From NCBI GenBank assembly GCA_003167495.1, contig PMSX01000061.1, positions 1-63,223 on the forward strand: DNA of 63,223 bases, in the 5' to 3' direction. The translations under genes were made by a program, and so were the position numbers. The stretch comes from Bryobacterales bacterium. Lineage in GTDB: Bacteria; Acidobacteriota; Terriglobia; Bryobacterales; Bryobacteraceae. Below, one piece after another: positions 8,376 to 17,789 of the stretch; positions within the stretch are counted from its first letter, which is position 1; each line of letters begins with the position of its first letter. The notes below the pieces were generated by a model. The model made no database searches. It was not told where the DNA came from and saw only the letters and a list, made by a program, of their open reading frames with translations.

Positions 8376-9620
8376 ATGCGTCTCGCGGACCGGTCACTCA
8401 AATATTGCCTGGCGTTACTGATTCCCGCCCTGGCCGGCGGCCTTCTTTCGTGCGCAAGAGGCAACGGCGAAGCTGAGGCAAGCGGTGGTGTAACTACCAA
8501 CTCCTCAGAAACGCTCGTTGTTCCCGTAGCGAAAGTGGGTCGCAGCACACTGTCGACAGACCTTGTACTCACGGGCGAATTCCTCCCTTATCAGGAGATT
8601 GATGTCATGGCCAAGGAAGCGGGCTACATCAAATCCATTGGGGTCGATATCGGCGATCGAGTCAAAGCCGGCCAAAAATTGGCCGAACTGGAAATTCCGG
8701 AAATGCAGGACGATATCACGCATGCGAATGCGGCCGTCGAGGCTTCGGAAGCGGATATCACCACGGCACGCAACGACTTGGCTCGCGCCAAAGCGGCCTT
8801 CGATATCGCTCACTTATCGTACACACGCATACTGGAGGTCTCCAAACGCGAAGTCGGATTAGTCCCGCAGCAGGAGGTTGACGAGGCTCACTCACGGGAG
8901 CTAGGCGCGGAGGCACAAGTATCCGCAGCCATCTCCACTCTTGACGCGGCGCAGCGTAAAACCAGCATGAGCAAGGCGGACCAAGCCCGTTGGCTGACAC
9001 TGCAGAAATACACGGTGATCTCTGCGCCCTTTACTGGCGTGATCACAAAACGATATGCAAACACCGGAGCAATGATCCAACAGGGAATTTCATCCGACAC
9101 GCAAGCGATGCCTGTCGTCCGGCTGTCGCAAAACGATCTGCTGCGGCTGATCCTGCCGGTGCCCGAGTCGGCGGTGCCCGGTATTCGCATCGGAGAAACG
9201 GTGGACGTCACCGTCAATAGTCTGCAAAAGACTTTTCCGGGGCGAGTGACTCGATTCGAGAACAAAATATCGATGGCGACGCGCACAATGGATACCGAAG
9301 TGGATGTCCCGAATTCCGATTACATCCTTATCCCCGGCATGTATGCAGAAGTAAATTTGCGTTTGAAGCAGAGCAAGAACGCTCTCACCGTTCCAATTGA
9401 CGCGATCGACGAAGCGGGATCATCTCCGACCATATACGCGGTTCAGGATTCGACCGTTCGTATTGTTCCGGTTACGACGGGGATCAGAACGGCGGTGGAA
9501 GAAGAAGTGCGGTCGGGTATCCAGGAGGGCGATCTCGTGATCATAGGGCGTCATACGGGGCTGAAGGAAGGGCAAAGAGTAAGAACAAGACTCATGCCGG
9601 CCCCCACGCAGGGAAGCTAA
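8376..9620 (+). CDS. RND efflux periplasmic adaptor (membrane fusion protein), lipoprotein
   Basis: A protein of 414 residues. The segment ALLIPALAGGLLSCARG is a lipoprotein signal with a lipobox ending in Cys, so it is anchored in the inner membrane from the periplasmic side. The HlyD-type biotinyl-lipoyl half-motifs are visible (MAKEAGYIKSIGVDIGDRVKAGQ, with ITKRYANTGAMIQQG later), separated by a helical hairpin (residues 85-185), then beta-barrel strands. ATG 8376 has GGAG upstream; the frame opens at 8358 without one. It bridges the TolC channel and the RND pump and lies 3 bases before the pump gene. Confidence 0.9.
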   Translation: MRLADRSLKYCLALLIPALAGGLLSCARGNGEAEASGGVTTNSSETLVVPVAKVGRSTLSTDLVLTGEFLPYQEIDVMAKEAGYIKSIGVDIGDRVKAGQKLAELEIPEMQDDITHANAAVEASEADITTARNDLARAKAAFDIAHLSYTRILEVSKREVGLVPQQEVDEAHSRELGAEAQVSAAISTLDAAQRKTSMSKADQARWLTLQKYTVISAPFTGVITKRYANTGAMIQQGISSDTQAMPVVRLSQNDLLRLILPVPESAVPGIRIGETVDVTVNSLQKTFPGRVTRFENKISMATRTMDTEVDVPNSDYILIPGMYAEVNLRLKQSKNALTVPIDAIDEAGSSPTIYAVQDSTVRIVPVTTGIRTAVEEEVRSGIQEGDLVIIGRHTGLKEGQRVRTRLMPAPTQGS

Positions 9621-9623
9621 ACT

Positions 9624-12600
9624 ATGTCCCGATTTGCAATCAAGACGCCGTATTTCATTGTCGTAGTTTGCCTGATCATTGCTCTTGTTGGTACTGTCGG
9701 CATTCTCCAGATGCCGGTGGATATGTTCCCGTCTATGAACATACCCGTGGTAGTGGTGGCAACGTTTTACAACGGCATGCCGCCTGAGCAGATTGAAGGC
9801 GACATTACCTATCACCTGGAGCGCTTTTTCACCCTAGCCAGCGGAGTGGAGCACATTGAATCAAGATCACTAACGGGTGTCAGCATTATCAAGGTTTACT
9901 TCCAACCTGGAAGTAATGCCGATTCGGCTGCATCTACGATTTCGAATCTTGCGATGGCTGATATACGAGATATGCCGCCGGGTACGCTGCCGCCGATTGT
10001 GTTGAAGTTCGATGCCTCCAGTTTGCCGGTGTGCCTGGTCACGCTGAAAGGGGAGGGATTGACTGAGACATACCTGAAGGACATCGCGCAAAACAATATT
10101 CGAAACCAGCTGGCCGGTGTGCCAGGCGCATCGGTGCCGCAGCCTTTCGGAGGCCGCTGGCGCCAGATTCAGTTTTATGTCGATCCCTTCAAACTGGAAG
10201 CCAATCAACTGAGTCTGATGGATGTAGTGCGAGCAGTGAATGACACGAATGTCGTCCTTCCCGCGGGTGACGTCAAAATTGGTCATTTTGACTACGATAT
10301 CTACGCCAATAACCAAGTGGATCTGGCCACCATGAACCGCACGCCCATCAAGATCGTCGGGCAAGCGCCCGTCCGGTTTTCCGAAATTGGCAAAGCGCAG
10401 GATTCGTATTCCCTTCAATACAACATTGTCCGCGTGGACGGTCAACGCTCCGTTTACTTACCGGTGTTGAAGCAGGGAGGAGATTCGAATACCATCGCGG
10501 TGGTGGATGGAGTGCGTCAGCGTATCAAGCACTTGTTGGATATACCAGATACCTTGAGGAGCGCGGTCGTTTTCGATCAGTCGGCATTCGTCAAGACTGC
10601 CATCACCACACTCTTGCACGAAGGCGGCATCGGGCTCTTTCTCACCTGCGTGATGATTCTGGTGTTTCTAGGAAGTATGCGTGCCATGGTCGCGGTCTTC
10701 TTCTCGATTCCGCTCTCCGTTCTAGCGGCTTTCATCGCGCTGCAGATCGTCGGCAGCTCAATCAACAGCATGGTTCTTGGCGGTTTTGCCCTGGCGTTGT
10801 CAAGATTAATCGATAACTCAGTCGTTGTGCTCGAGAACATTTTCAGACATCTTGAGCTAGGAGACTCGCCGCTGGTGGCGGCCGAAAAGGGTGGCCAGGA
10901 AGTAGCTCTTCCAGTACTGGCCGCAACGCTGACAACGGTTGTGGTGTTCTTCCCCGTCACATTGCTCTATGGCGTTAGTAAATTTCTCTTTTCGGCGCTA
11001 GCGCTGGCTGTCGGGCTGTCTCTTTTTGCCTCCTATCTGGTGGCGATGACGGTGGTTCCGCTGTTCTGTGCAAGGCTTGCGAAACATGCGGCAGTCCATA
11101 CCGAAGCGACCGCAGGGAACGAAGGCGGAGCAGCAGACCAGAAGCCGCAACGCCTAAGTGCTCGTTTCAACGGTTGGTTCAACAGTCAGTTCAACCGTTT
11201 GCTGGCGACATACGAAACGCTGGTTGCAAGGGTAGTCGTACGGCCATGGACAACTGTGGCAATCTTCTTGGGATTGTTCGGTGCCAGCTTCCTGCTATTC
11301 CCTCTGATTGGACTTGCTTTTTTCCCACAGACCGATGCTGGTCAATTCGTGGTTAACGTCAAAGCGCCTTCCGGGACCGCATTGAACGACACTGAACGTG
11401 AAATCGCAAGGCTCGAGCAACTAATTCGCGATACGGTATTGCCATCCGATATGGGGATGATTGTATCGAATATTGGTGTCGATCCTGGGTTTTCGGCGGT
11501 TTACACATCAAACGCGGCTATGCACACCGCAGTGGTTCAGGCCAGCCTCAATGAAGGACATCGGATTGGCAGTTACGAATACATAGCACGTGTAAAGAAG
11601 CGCATGGCGGAAGAGATGCCCGAGTTGACTGCCTTCTTCTCGTCTGGAAGTCTGGTTGATGGTGTGGTCAATATGGGCATGCCTGCTCCCATCGATCTGC
11701 AGATATCCGGACGTGACCTGCAGGCCGATTACAAGACCGCGCTGAATATTGCCGCGCAGATTCGCGCCCTTCACGGGGTGGCGGATGTATACATTCCCCA
11801 GGATCTCGATTATCCCGCGCTGCGGCTGAACATTGACCGCATGCGCGCAGGGGAGCTTGGCCTGAACGAAAAAGAGGTTATGTCGAATGTCATCACGGCC
11901 CTAACCTCAAACCAAATGGTGGCGCCCAGCATATGGATCGACCCCAAGAATGGCAACAATTACTGGTTAACTGTCCAGTACCCGGAAAAACAAATTCAAA
12001 GTCTCGACGATTTACGGGCCATACCCCTGCACGGAGTTGGCGTCAAGCAGCCGACCCGTTTGGACATGGTGAGCACACTCACTCCCTTCCTCGCCCCGAC
12101 TGAGGTTGATCATTACCAAATCCGGCGCAGGATTGATATCTATGTGCGCCCCGCCGGCGAGGCACTTGGAACAATCGCCAAGCAGATTAGTAAGATCATT
12201 TCCGCTGTCAAGCTTCCGCCCAACGTGGACGTCGCAATGTTGGGAACCGTGCAGGCGATGAATGCTTCATTTCGCAGCTTCAGCCTCGGCCTTAGCCTCT
12301 CCGTGCTTTTGCTGTATTTGATTCTTGTCGCCCAGTTCAGATCGTTCATTGATCCTTTCATCATCCTGCTGGCTTTGCCCCCAGCTATTTCGGGCGTCAT
12401 CATCACACTTGTGATAACCGGGACCACTCTCAACGTCATGTCGCTCATGGGCGTTCTCATGCTCGCGGGAATCGCGATGTCCAACAGCATTCTTATCGTG
12501 GAATTCGCCCACCACTTGCTTGAGGAGGGCCTGGGCGTTCGCCAGGCGATCGTCAAATCCTGCAAAGTACGGCTTCGTCCCGTGCTAATGACATCGCTGG

Positions 12601-12782
12601 CCACAATTATCGGCCTGCTGCCTATCGCGCTGAAAATGGGCGAAGGAAGTGAATCTTATGCGCCACTGGCGAGGGCATTAATCGGTGGGTTGACGATTTC
12701 CGTTATTGTAACGGTCTTTATCGTACCTGCGGGTTTCTATCTCGCATATCGGAATCGGCCAGCCGGTGTTGTAGCAAATTAA
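9624..12782 (+). CDS. RND-family efflux pump (AcrB/HAE1-like)
   Basis: The inner-membrane pump of 1052 residues, normal for RND proteins. It shows the first membrane helix (FIVVVCLIIALVGTVGIL), the 'VDMFPSMNIPVV' motif at the periplasmic face, two large periplasmic halves and twelve expected membrane helices. In helix 4 the proton-relay pair usually written DD reads D397-N398 (LSRLIDNSVVVLENI), so only one Asp of the AcrB pair is kept; metal pumps and other RND subfamilies also deviate here. Substrate cannot be assigned: the regulator and DUF190 context suggest metals, while the sequence looks closer to the hydrophobe pumps. Confidence 0.92.
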   Translation: MSRFAIKTPYFIVVVCLIIALVGTVGILQMPVDMFPSMNIPVVVVATFYNGMPPEQIEGDITYHLERFFTLASGVEHIESRSLTGVSIIKVYFQPGSNADSAASTISNLAMADIRDMPPGTLPPIVLKFDASSLPVCLVTLKGEGLTETYLKDIAQNNIRNQLAGVPGASVPQPFGGRWRQIQFYVDPFKLEANQLSLMDVVRAVNDTNVVLPAGDVKIGHFDYDIYANNQVDLATMNRTPIKIVGQAPVRFSEIGKAQDSYSLQYNIVRVDGQRSVYLPVLKQGGDSNTIAVVDGVRQRIKHLLDIPDTLRSAVVFDQSAFVKTAITTLLHEGGIGLFLTCVMILVFLGSMRAMVAVFFSIPLSVLAAFIALQIVGSSINSMVLGGFALALSRLIDNSVVVLENIFRHLELGDSPLVAAEKGGQEVALPVLAATLTTVVVFFPVTLLYGVSKFLFSALALAVGLSLFASYLVAMTVVPLFCARLAKHAAVHTEATAGNEGGAADQKPQRLSARFNGWFNSQFNRLLATYETLVARVVVRPWTTVAIFLGLFGASFLLFPLIGLAFFPQTDAGQFVVNVKAPSGTALNDTEREIARLEQLIRDTVLPSDMGMIVSNIGVDPGFSAVYTSNAAMHTAVVQASLNEGHRIGSYEYIARVKKRMAEEMPELTAFFSSGSLVDGVVNMGMPAPIDLQISGRDLQADYKTALNIAAQIRALHGVADVYIPQDLDYPALRLNIDRMRAGELGLNEKEVMSNVITALTSNQMVAPSIWIDPKNGNNYWLTVQYPEKQIQSLDDLRAIPLHGVGVKQPTRLDMVSTLTPFLAPTEVDHYQIRRRIDIYVRPAGEALGTIAKQISKIISAVKLPPNVDVAMLGTVQAMNASFRSFSLGLSLSVLLLYLILVAQFRSFIDPFIILLALPPAISGVIITLVITGTTLNVMSLMGVLMLAGIAMSNSILIVEFAHHLLEEGLGVRQAIVKSCKVRLRPVLMTSLATIIGLLPIALKMGEGSESYAPLARALIGGLTISVIVTVFIVPAGFYLAYRNRPAGVVAN

Positions 12783-12819
12783 GAAGGTAAGTCCAGCGAG
12801 CATTTTTGGAGTAAGCATT

Positions 12820-14232
12820 CTATTTGGCCGTCTCAATCGGCAGCCCGAATGGAGAGAGTGCATCGCGAACCACTTTGTCTTCCCCAACGGCGACAATGTT
12901 CATGCGCGAGGCTGGGAAATATTTCTTGGCAGCGGCGTCGACGTCAGCGACTGTGGTCGAAGTGATTTTTTGTGTGTAGCTGGCAATCGCGTCTGGACCT
13001 AAGCCCTTGACCCATTGATCGCTGAGCTCGTCAGCGACCGCACCACGAGACTGCAAGAAAATGGCCTCGATGCCAAGCAAAGACCTTTTCGCACGGCTCA
13101 TTTCTTCGTCCGTCGGACTGGTGGTTGCCATGCGGTTGAGCTCGTACATAATTTCGTTTACGCTGGCCCCGGTGACCGCATTGCGCACATCGGCCTGTGT
13201 GCGCAAAACACCGGCCTGCCGGAGAGTCGCCACGCCGGAGCCGGGACTATAGGTATAGCCCTTGTCCTCGCGAATGTTTGTCACCAGACGTGAGCTGAAC
13301 ATTCCTCCGTAAATCGCGTTGGCCAGATCGGTTGCTTCGTAATCAGGGTCGCGGCGTAGCGGGCCAAACGCGGCTAAGACCAGCGTCGTCTGAACCGAAT
13401 TTGGGCGCGGAACAATGATGGCGCTGTGCGGCGCAGCGGTTGAGGGCTTTGCATCCACTACAGCCGGTTGCTCGGCAGGCGCTTTCCAGGAACCAAATTT
13501 CTGTTCAATCAGGGTGCTCATCCTCCTTGTTTCAAAATCTCCGACTGCCACGAGAAGTGATTGATCGGGGCGAAATCTGCGAGCAAATTCGCGGCGCAAA
13601 TCTTCCGCGCTCGTCTCGTTAATCGATTCTTCGGTGGGAGCAACGACGCTATAAGGACCTGAGCCGAACAGAGCCCGCGCCAGTGCGCGGTTGGCTTGAA
13701 AGCGCGGTTGTGCTTCACGCTCGTGTAAGGAAGAAATCAAATTGCGTTTCGCGAGAGTGACTTCACTTTCGGGGAAGGACGCGTTTTCTACGGCATCGGC
13801 CAGCAGTTCCGCAGCCAGATCGACTTTCGACGAGAGGACGCTCGTGCTGACTGAGAAACTGTCGCGGTCGGAGCCAACTCCCAGATCACCTCCCGCCGAT
13901 TGAATTTCTTCCGCAATTTGTTTAGCGCTGCGTGTCTTTGTACCTTGGCTCAACGTTTTCGCAAGTAGCTCCGCCATTCCAGGGCGGTCGGCCGGGTCGG
14001 AAGCGAGGCCGCTGAGCACGGCGATGCGGAACGATACTTTGGGCAATCCCGGCTGGGAAACGAGCCACACGGTCAGGCCGTTCGCGAGTTTTGACTCTTT
14101 CACGTCGGGAGCATGGAACGCTGGTTGCGGGCCGTAGGGAGGCAAATCCTTCGGCAAAGGCGCTTCTTTCTGCGCGAATGCGTGACAAGCCGCTATGAAA
14201 AGACTCAATCCCGCGGCGAATACGTGCTTCAT
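12820..14232 (-). CDS. M16-family peptidase homologue, probable non-catalytic subunit
   Basis: A secreted protein of 470 residues with a signal peptide (residues 1-20). It has the M16 fold (KLANGLTVWLV..., then RPGMAELLAKTLSQGT), but the HxxEH zinc motif is replaced by 'AELLAKTLSQ', so it cannot bind zinc in the usual way. M16 proteins in bacteria often work as pairs of an active and an inactive partner. The upstream gene encodes an active one, and the two overlap by 4 bases (ATGA), implying translational coupling and a heterodimer. Confidence 0.88.
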   Translation of the reverse strand: MKHVFAAGLSLFIAACHAFAQKEAPLPKDLPPYGPQPAFHAPDVKESKLANGLTVWLVSQPGLPKVSFRIAVLSGLASDPADRPGMAELLAKTLSQGTKTRSAKQIAEEIQSAGGDLGVGSDRDSFSVSTSVLSSKVDLAAELLADAVENASFPESEVTLAKRNLISSLHEREAQPRFQANRALARALFGSGPYSVVAPTEESINETSAEDLRREFARRFRPDQSLLVAVGDFETRRMSTLIEQKFGSWKAPAEQPAVVDAKPSTAAPHSAIIVPRPNSVQTTLVLAAFGPLRRDPDYEATDLANAIYGGMFSSRLVTNIREDKGYTYSPGSGVATLRQAGVLRTQADVRNAVTGASVNEIMYELNRMATTSPTDEEMSRAKRSLLGIEAIFLQSRGAVADELSDQWVKGLGPDAIASYTQKITSTTVADVDAAAKKYFPASRMNIVAVGEDKVVRDALSPFGLPIETAK

Positions 14233-15596
14233 TTTTCAACTCCCGCTGTCTTGGTTTCCGGCACTCGATTGATGATGGTTCGGTTCGCGGGAACCAAATA
14301 CTTGGCCGCGAAATCTCTTATTTGCAGCGGTGTGACTTTGGCGATCATGTCGGGAATGCGATAAACGCTGTCGAAGTTTCCTTCGAACAAGACGGCATGG
14401 GAAAGCGCCGACGCTCGACTAATGGGAATTTCCAATTCGCCGTACCAATCGGAACGCATTTTGGCAGCAACTCTTTCGAGTTCTTGACGGGTGGGGCCCT
14501 TCGTGGCCAAGGCTCGGAGCGTCTGATCATAGACCGCGAGTAATTGGTCTTCGGTGACGTTCTGTGGATAGACGATGAACGAGGTTATGAGTGTGGGGCC
14601 GTTGTATTCGAGGGGATTGCCTAACGGCCAATTCGCGCCCCCGTCTACCGATACCGCTACTTGCTTATCTTTCACTAGAGCTTGGTAAAGCAACGAGGCT
14701 TCGCCGTTGTGCAGGAGCTCGGCCGTGACAGCTCCGGCGATGGCATCGGGAGAGCTTCGCGGGGGCATCCGATAGCCAATCGCGAGCGCAGGAATTTTAG
14801 CGAGCTTGTCGGTCTGAGTGAAACGTCTTTCTTGCTTTTGAGCGGGTTCGTCTACCGCAGGTCGAGGCGGTGCAGGATGTGACGGAATGGCGCCGAAGTA
14901 TTTTTCGGCTTTGGCGAAGATTTCTTCGGCGTTCACGTCTCCTACAACGGCCATCACTGCATTGTTGGGCGTGTAGTACTGCTCATAGAAGCTCTTCACG
15001 TCGTTGATCGTGGCGGCGTCCAAGTCTTTAAAGTCGCCATAAAAGTTGTGGGAGTTGGGATAGGTGTCGAATGCTTTTTGCGGCAGATCGAGCCAGTAGA
15101 ATGAACCATAGGGCTGGTTCATGACGTTCACGCGGACCTCTTCTTCGACAACGTTTCGCTGGTTATCCAGATTCTTGACGGAGAAATCGAGAGTCTTCAT
15201 GCGGTCGGCCTCCAGCCACATCATCGGTTCCAGTGCCGACACCGGCCCGGATTCGATGTATTCGGTGAAGTCGTAGCGAGTATCGCCGTTGTTGAAGCCG
15301 CCGCCGCCCTCAATTACGCGATCGAACACACCCTTAGGCGACACGGGCGTTCCTTCAAACATAATGTGTTCGAACAGATGGGCGAACCCGGTGCGGCCCT
15401 GTGGTTCGAGCCGGAACCCGATGCCGTAGCTAATGCAGAGTCCAAAGGTTGGAGCGGAGTGATCTTCTGAGACGACGACTGTCAGGCCGTTGGGGAGCTT
15501 TTTCATCGTCGTGGGTGTTTTCCATTCTTGGCCGAAACCTATTGAGCTCACGAGAGCTAGGAAAGTGGTAGACCAAATTGCGCGATTCATGAACAA
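14229..15596 (-). CDS. M16-family zinc metalloprotease, catalytic subunit
   Basis: A secreted protein of 455 residues with a signal peptide. It carries the inverted zinc motif in TGFAHLFEHIMFEGT (HxxEH, about residues 78-82), preceded by KKLPNGLTVVVSEDHSAPT, and the downstream Glu-containing helix (NVVEEEVRV). It degrades peptides or misfolded proteins in the periplasm. It is the first gene of a two-gene unit with the inactive homologue at 12820-14232. The next gene on the right is divergent. Confidence 0.92.
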   Translation of the reverse strand: MFMNRAIWSTTFLALVSSIGFGQEWKTPTTMKKLPNGLTVVVSEDHSAPTFGLCISYGIGFRLEPQGRTGFAHLFEHIMFEGTPVSPKGVFDRVIEGGGGFNNGDTRYDFTEYIESGPVSALEPMMWLEADRMKTLDFSVKNLDNQRNVVEEEVRVNVMNQPYGSFYWLDLPQKAFDTYPNSHNFYGDFKDLDAATINDVKSFYEQYYTPNNAVMAVVGDVNAEEIFAKAEKYFGAIPSHPAPPRPAVDEPAQKQERRFTQTDKLAKIPALAIGYRMPPRSSPDAIAGAVTAELLHNGEASLLYQALVKDKQVAVSVDGGANWPLGNPLEYNGPTLITSFIVYPQNVTEDQLLAVYDQTLRALATKGPTRQELERVAAKMRSDWYGELEIPISRASALSHAVLFEGNFDSVYRIPDMIAKVTPLQIRDFAAKYLVPANRTIINRVPETKTAGVEK

Positions 15597-15719
15597 GCCA
15601 CTCCTCGATTCAGACGCGTGGGCGCGCGCCCCGTTTGTTCAAGATATCAATTTATGGGGAAGAGTTTCGACGGGGGGGTGGGTTGCGACGGCCTTCGGAG
15701 GTAGGGATAGACTCAGGTA

Positions 15720-17759
15720 ATGAATAAGCGGATGAGTGTTTTCTTCCTGGCGTTCGCATTGGGGGCCTCGATTGCGGCGGCGGAGACTGCAAGCTATTCG
15801 GTGATTCTGGCGGGCCGGAATGTTGGGCACTTGATCGCGGAGACGAAGGGTGACCAGACCACGGTCGATTACGATTTCAAGAACAACGGGCGGGGGCCGA
15901 CGATTGCGGAAGTGATTCGCGTGGGGCCGGAGGGGTTGCCGGTGGAGTGGTCTATCCGAGGAACGACTGTGTTCGGCAGCAAGGTGGATGAGCACTTCAG
16001 CCAGGCTGGATCGCGCGCGGAATGGATGGATTCTTCCGGTAAAGGTTCACACGACTTGACAAGCCCGGCGTTATACGTGGCGCAGAGCGGCAGCCCCTGG
16101 TCCGGTCAAATCATTGCGCATGAGCTGTTGAAGGCGCCGCGAATGACGATGTCCGTGTTGCCCAGTGGGATTCTGCGGTTCGAAAAGGGTGAGGCGTTGA
16201 CTGTCAATGGCGCTGCAGGTCCGATGGAAGTGACTCGTTACGATCTGGTGGGGATGGATCTTACGCCTTCGGTTTTGCTGCTGGATGCGAAGGGCGATTT
16301 GTTTGCCGAGGTGAGTCCGAGCTTTATTGTGATTCGACAAGGGTATGAAGCGGAGGACGTGCGCTTGCGCGGGCTTTCGGCCCAGTGGTCGACCCAAAGG
16401 CTGACCGGGATTGAGAAACAGGTGGCGCACCATTATCCTGGGCCGATTCGGATTAAGAATGTCCGGATTTTCGATCCGAATACATCGGCGTTGACGGAAC
16501 CGAAGTGTGTGTTGGTGCGGGGGAAAGAGATAGCGGCGATAGAGCCACTGAACAGTCCGCCGACGCCTGGAGAAGTGACGATTGAAGGCGACGGCGGCAC
16601 TTTGATTGCGGGCATGTACGAAATGCATGCCCACTTGCAGCAAAGCGGTGCGTTGCTGAATCTGATGGCGGGTACCACGACGGTACGCGATATGGGGAAC
16701 AGTAGCGCCGTGCTCGACCGCCTGATAGACCGGACGGAAAGCGGCGAAATCGGCGGCCCGCATGTTATTAAGTCCGGTTTTATCGAGGGTAAGAGCCCAT
16801 TTAGTCAGAATGGCGCGGATTTTGTGGTGGATAGTGCGGAGAAAGCGGTCGACGCGGTGCGTTGGTATGGGGCGCGCGGGTATTGGCAGATCAAGATCTA
16901 TAACAGCATGAATCCCAAGTGGGTGCCGGCCATGGTGAAGGAGGCGCATCTTTTGGGAATGCGTGTGGCTGGGCATGTGCCGGCTTTTTCCACAGCGGAT
17001 GAAATGATCGAAGCGGGGTATGACGAGATCACGCACATCAATCAATTCGTGTTGGGTTGGGTGATTGGCCCGGGGGAGGACACGCGTACCTTGTTCCGGC
17101 TCACTGCGCTGAAGCGCCTGCCGGCGCTCGATTTGAATAGCGCTAAAGTGCAGCACACGATTCAGTTGATGGTGGACGGGCACAAGGCAATTGACCCGAC
17201 GCTCGGGATTCACGAGCAACTGACGCAGAATCGGGACGGGTTGGTGCCGCCTGGAGCGACCGATTACTTGAGTCACATGCCGATCGGGTATCGGCGCGAC
17301 GCGATGAAGGCGCTGGCGGACACTTCGGCCCCGGGTGATGATGAGGCGTATCGCGGAGCTTTCGAGAAGATGCTGCAGGTTGTGAAGATGCTGCATGATC
17401 GCGGCGTGTTTATTGTGTTTGGAACGGATACGGGCGGATCGTTTACCTACCATCGGGAGCTTGAGTTGTATCAAAGGGCAGGCATGACGGCATCGGAGAT
17501 ATTGAAGCGCGCCACCTTCGATAGTGCCAAATATGTGGGGCAGGATCAGCGGATGGGCTCGATTGAGAAGGGCAAGCTGGCCGATTTCTTTCTAGTACCG
17601 GGGGATCCGACGAAGGATTTGAAAGAAATCAAGAAGATCAAGCTGGTTGTGAAGGATGGGACAGTTTACTATCCTACCGAGGTTTACCCGAAGTTTGGGA
17701 TTGAACCGTTTACGAGCATGCCGGTTATTACGGAAGCGGCGTCGCTTACAGGTCGCTAG
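15720..17759 (+). CDS. Secreted amidohydrolase with an extra N-terminal domain
   Basis: A protein of 679 residues with a signal peptide (MNKRMSVFFLAFALGASIAAAE). About 220 residues of beta-rich sequence precede the metal-dependent amidohydrolase domain, which starts at PIRIKNVRIFDPNTSALTEP. The metal-binding HxH is in MYEMHAHLQQSGALL; later metal ligands are in GMRVAGHVPAF and EITHINQF, and the catalytic Asp is in FGTDTGGSF. Such proteins hydrolyse imides, amides or peptides of Xaa-Pro type; the substrate is unknown. It is divergent from the M16 pair, with which it could share roles in peptide turnover. Confidence 0.88.
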   Translation: MNKRMSVFFLAFALGASIAAAETASYSVILAGRNVGHLIAETKGDQTTVDYDFKNNGRGPTIAEVIRVGPEGLPVEWSIRGTTVFGSKVDEHFSQAGSRAEWMDSSGKGSHDLTSPALYVAQSGSPWSGQIIAHELLKAPRMTMSVLPSGILRFEKGEALTVNGAAGPMEVTRYDLVGMDLTPSVLLLDAKGDLFAEVSPSFIVIRQGYEAEDVRLRGLSAQWSTQRLTGIEKQVAHHYPGPIRIKNVRIFDPNTSALTEPKCVLVRGKEIAAIEPLNSPPTPGEVTIEGDGGTLIAGMYEMHAHLQQSGALLNLMAGTTTVRDMGNSSAVLDRLIDRTESGEIGGPHVIKSGFIEGKSPFSQNGADFVVDSAEKAVDAVRWYGARGYWQIKIYNSMNPKWVPAMVKEAHLLGMRVAGHVPAFSTADEMIEAGYDEITHINQFVLGWVIGPGEDTRTLFRLTALKRLPALDLNSAKVQHTIQLMVDGHKAIDPTLGIHEQLTQNRDGLVPPGATDYLSHMPIGYRRDAMKALADTSAPGDDEAYRGAFEKMLQVVKMLHDRGVFIVFGTDTGGSFTYHRELELYQRAGMTASEILKRATFDSAKYVGQDQRMGSIEKGKLADFFLVPGDPTKDLKEIKKIKLVVKDGTVYYPTEVYPKFGIEPFTSMPVITEAASLTGR

Positions 17760-17789
17760 TAAGTGCCGCGGGGGAAATAACGAGTTAGT

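Noticed and set aside
16071..17474. 467-codon open frame on the minus strand
   Set aside because: It is antisense to the amidohydrolase, which has clear motifs; the product is Arg/His/Pro-rich without recognisable domains, typical of high-GC shadow frames.
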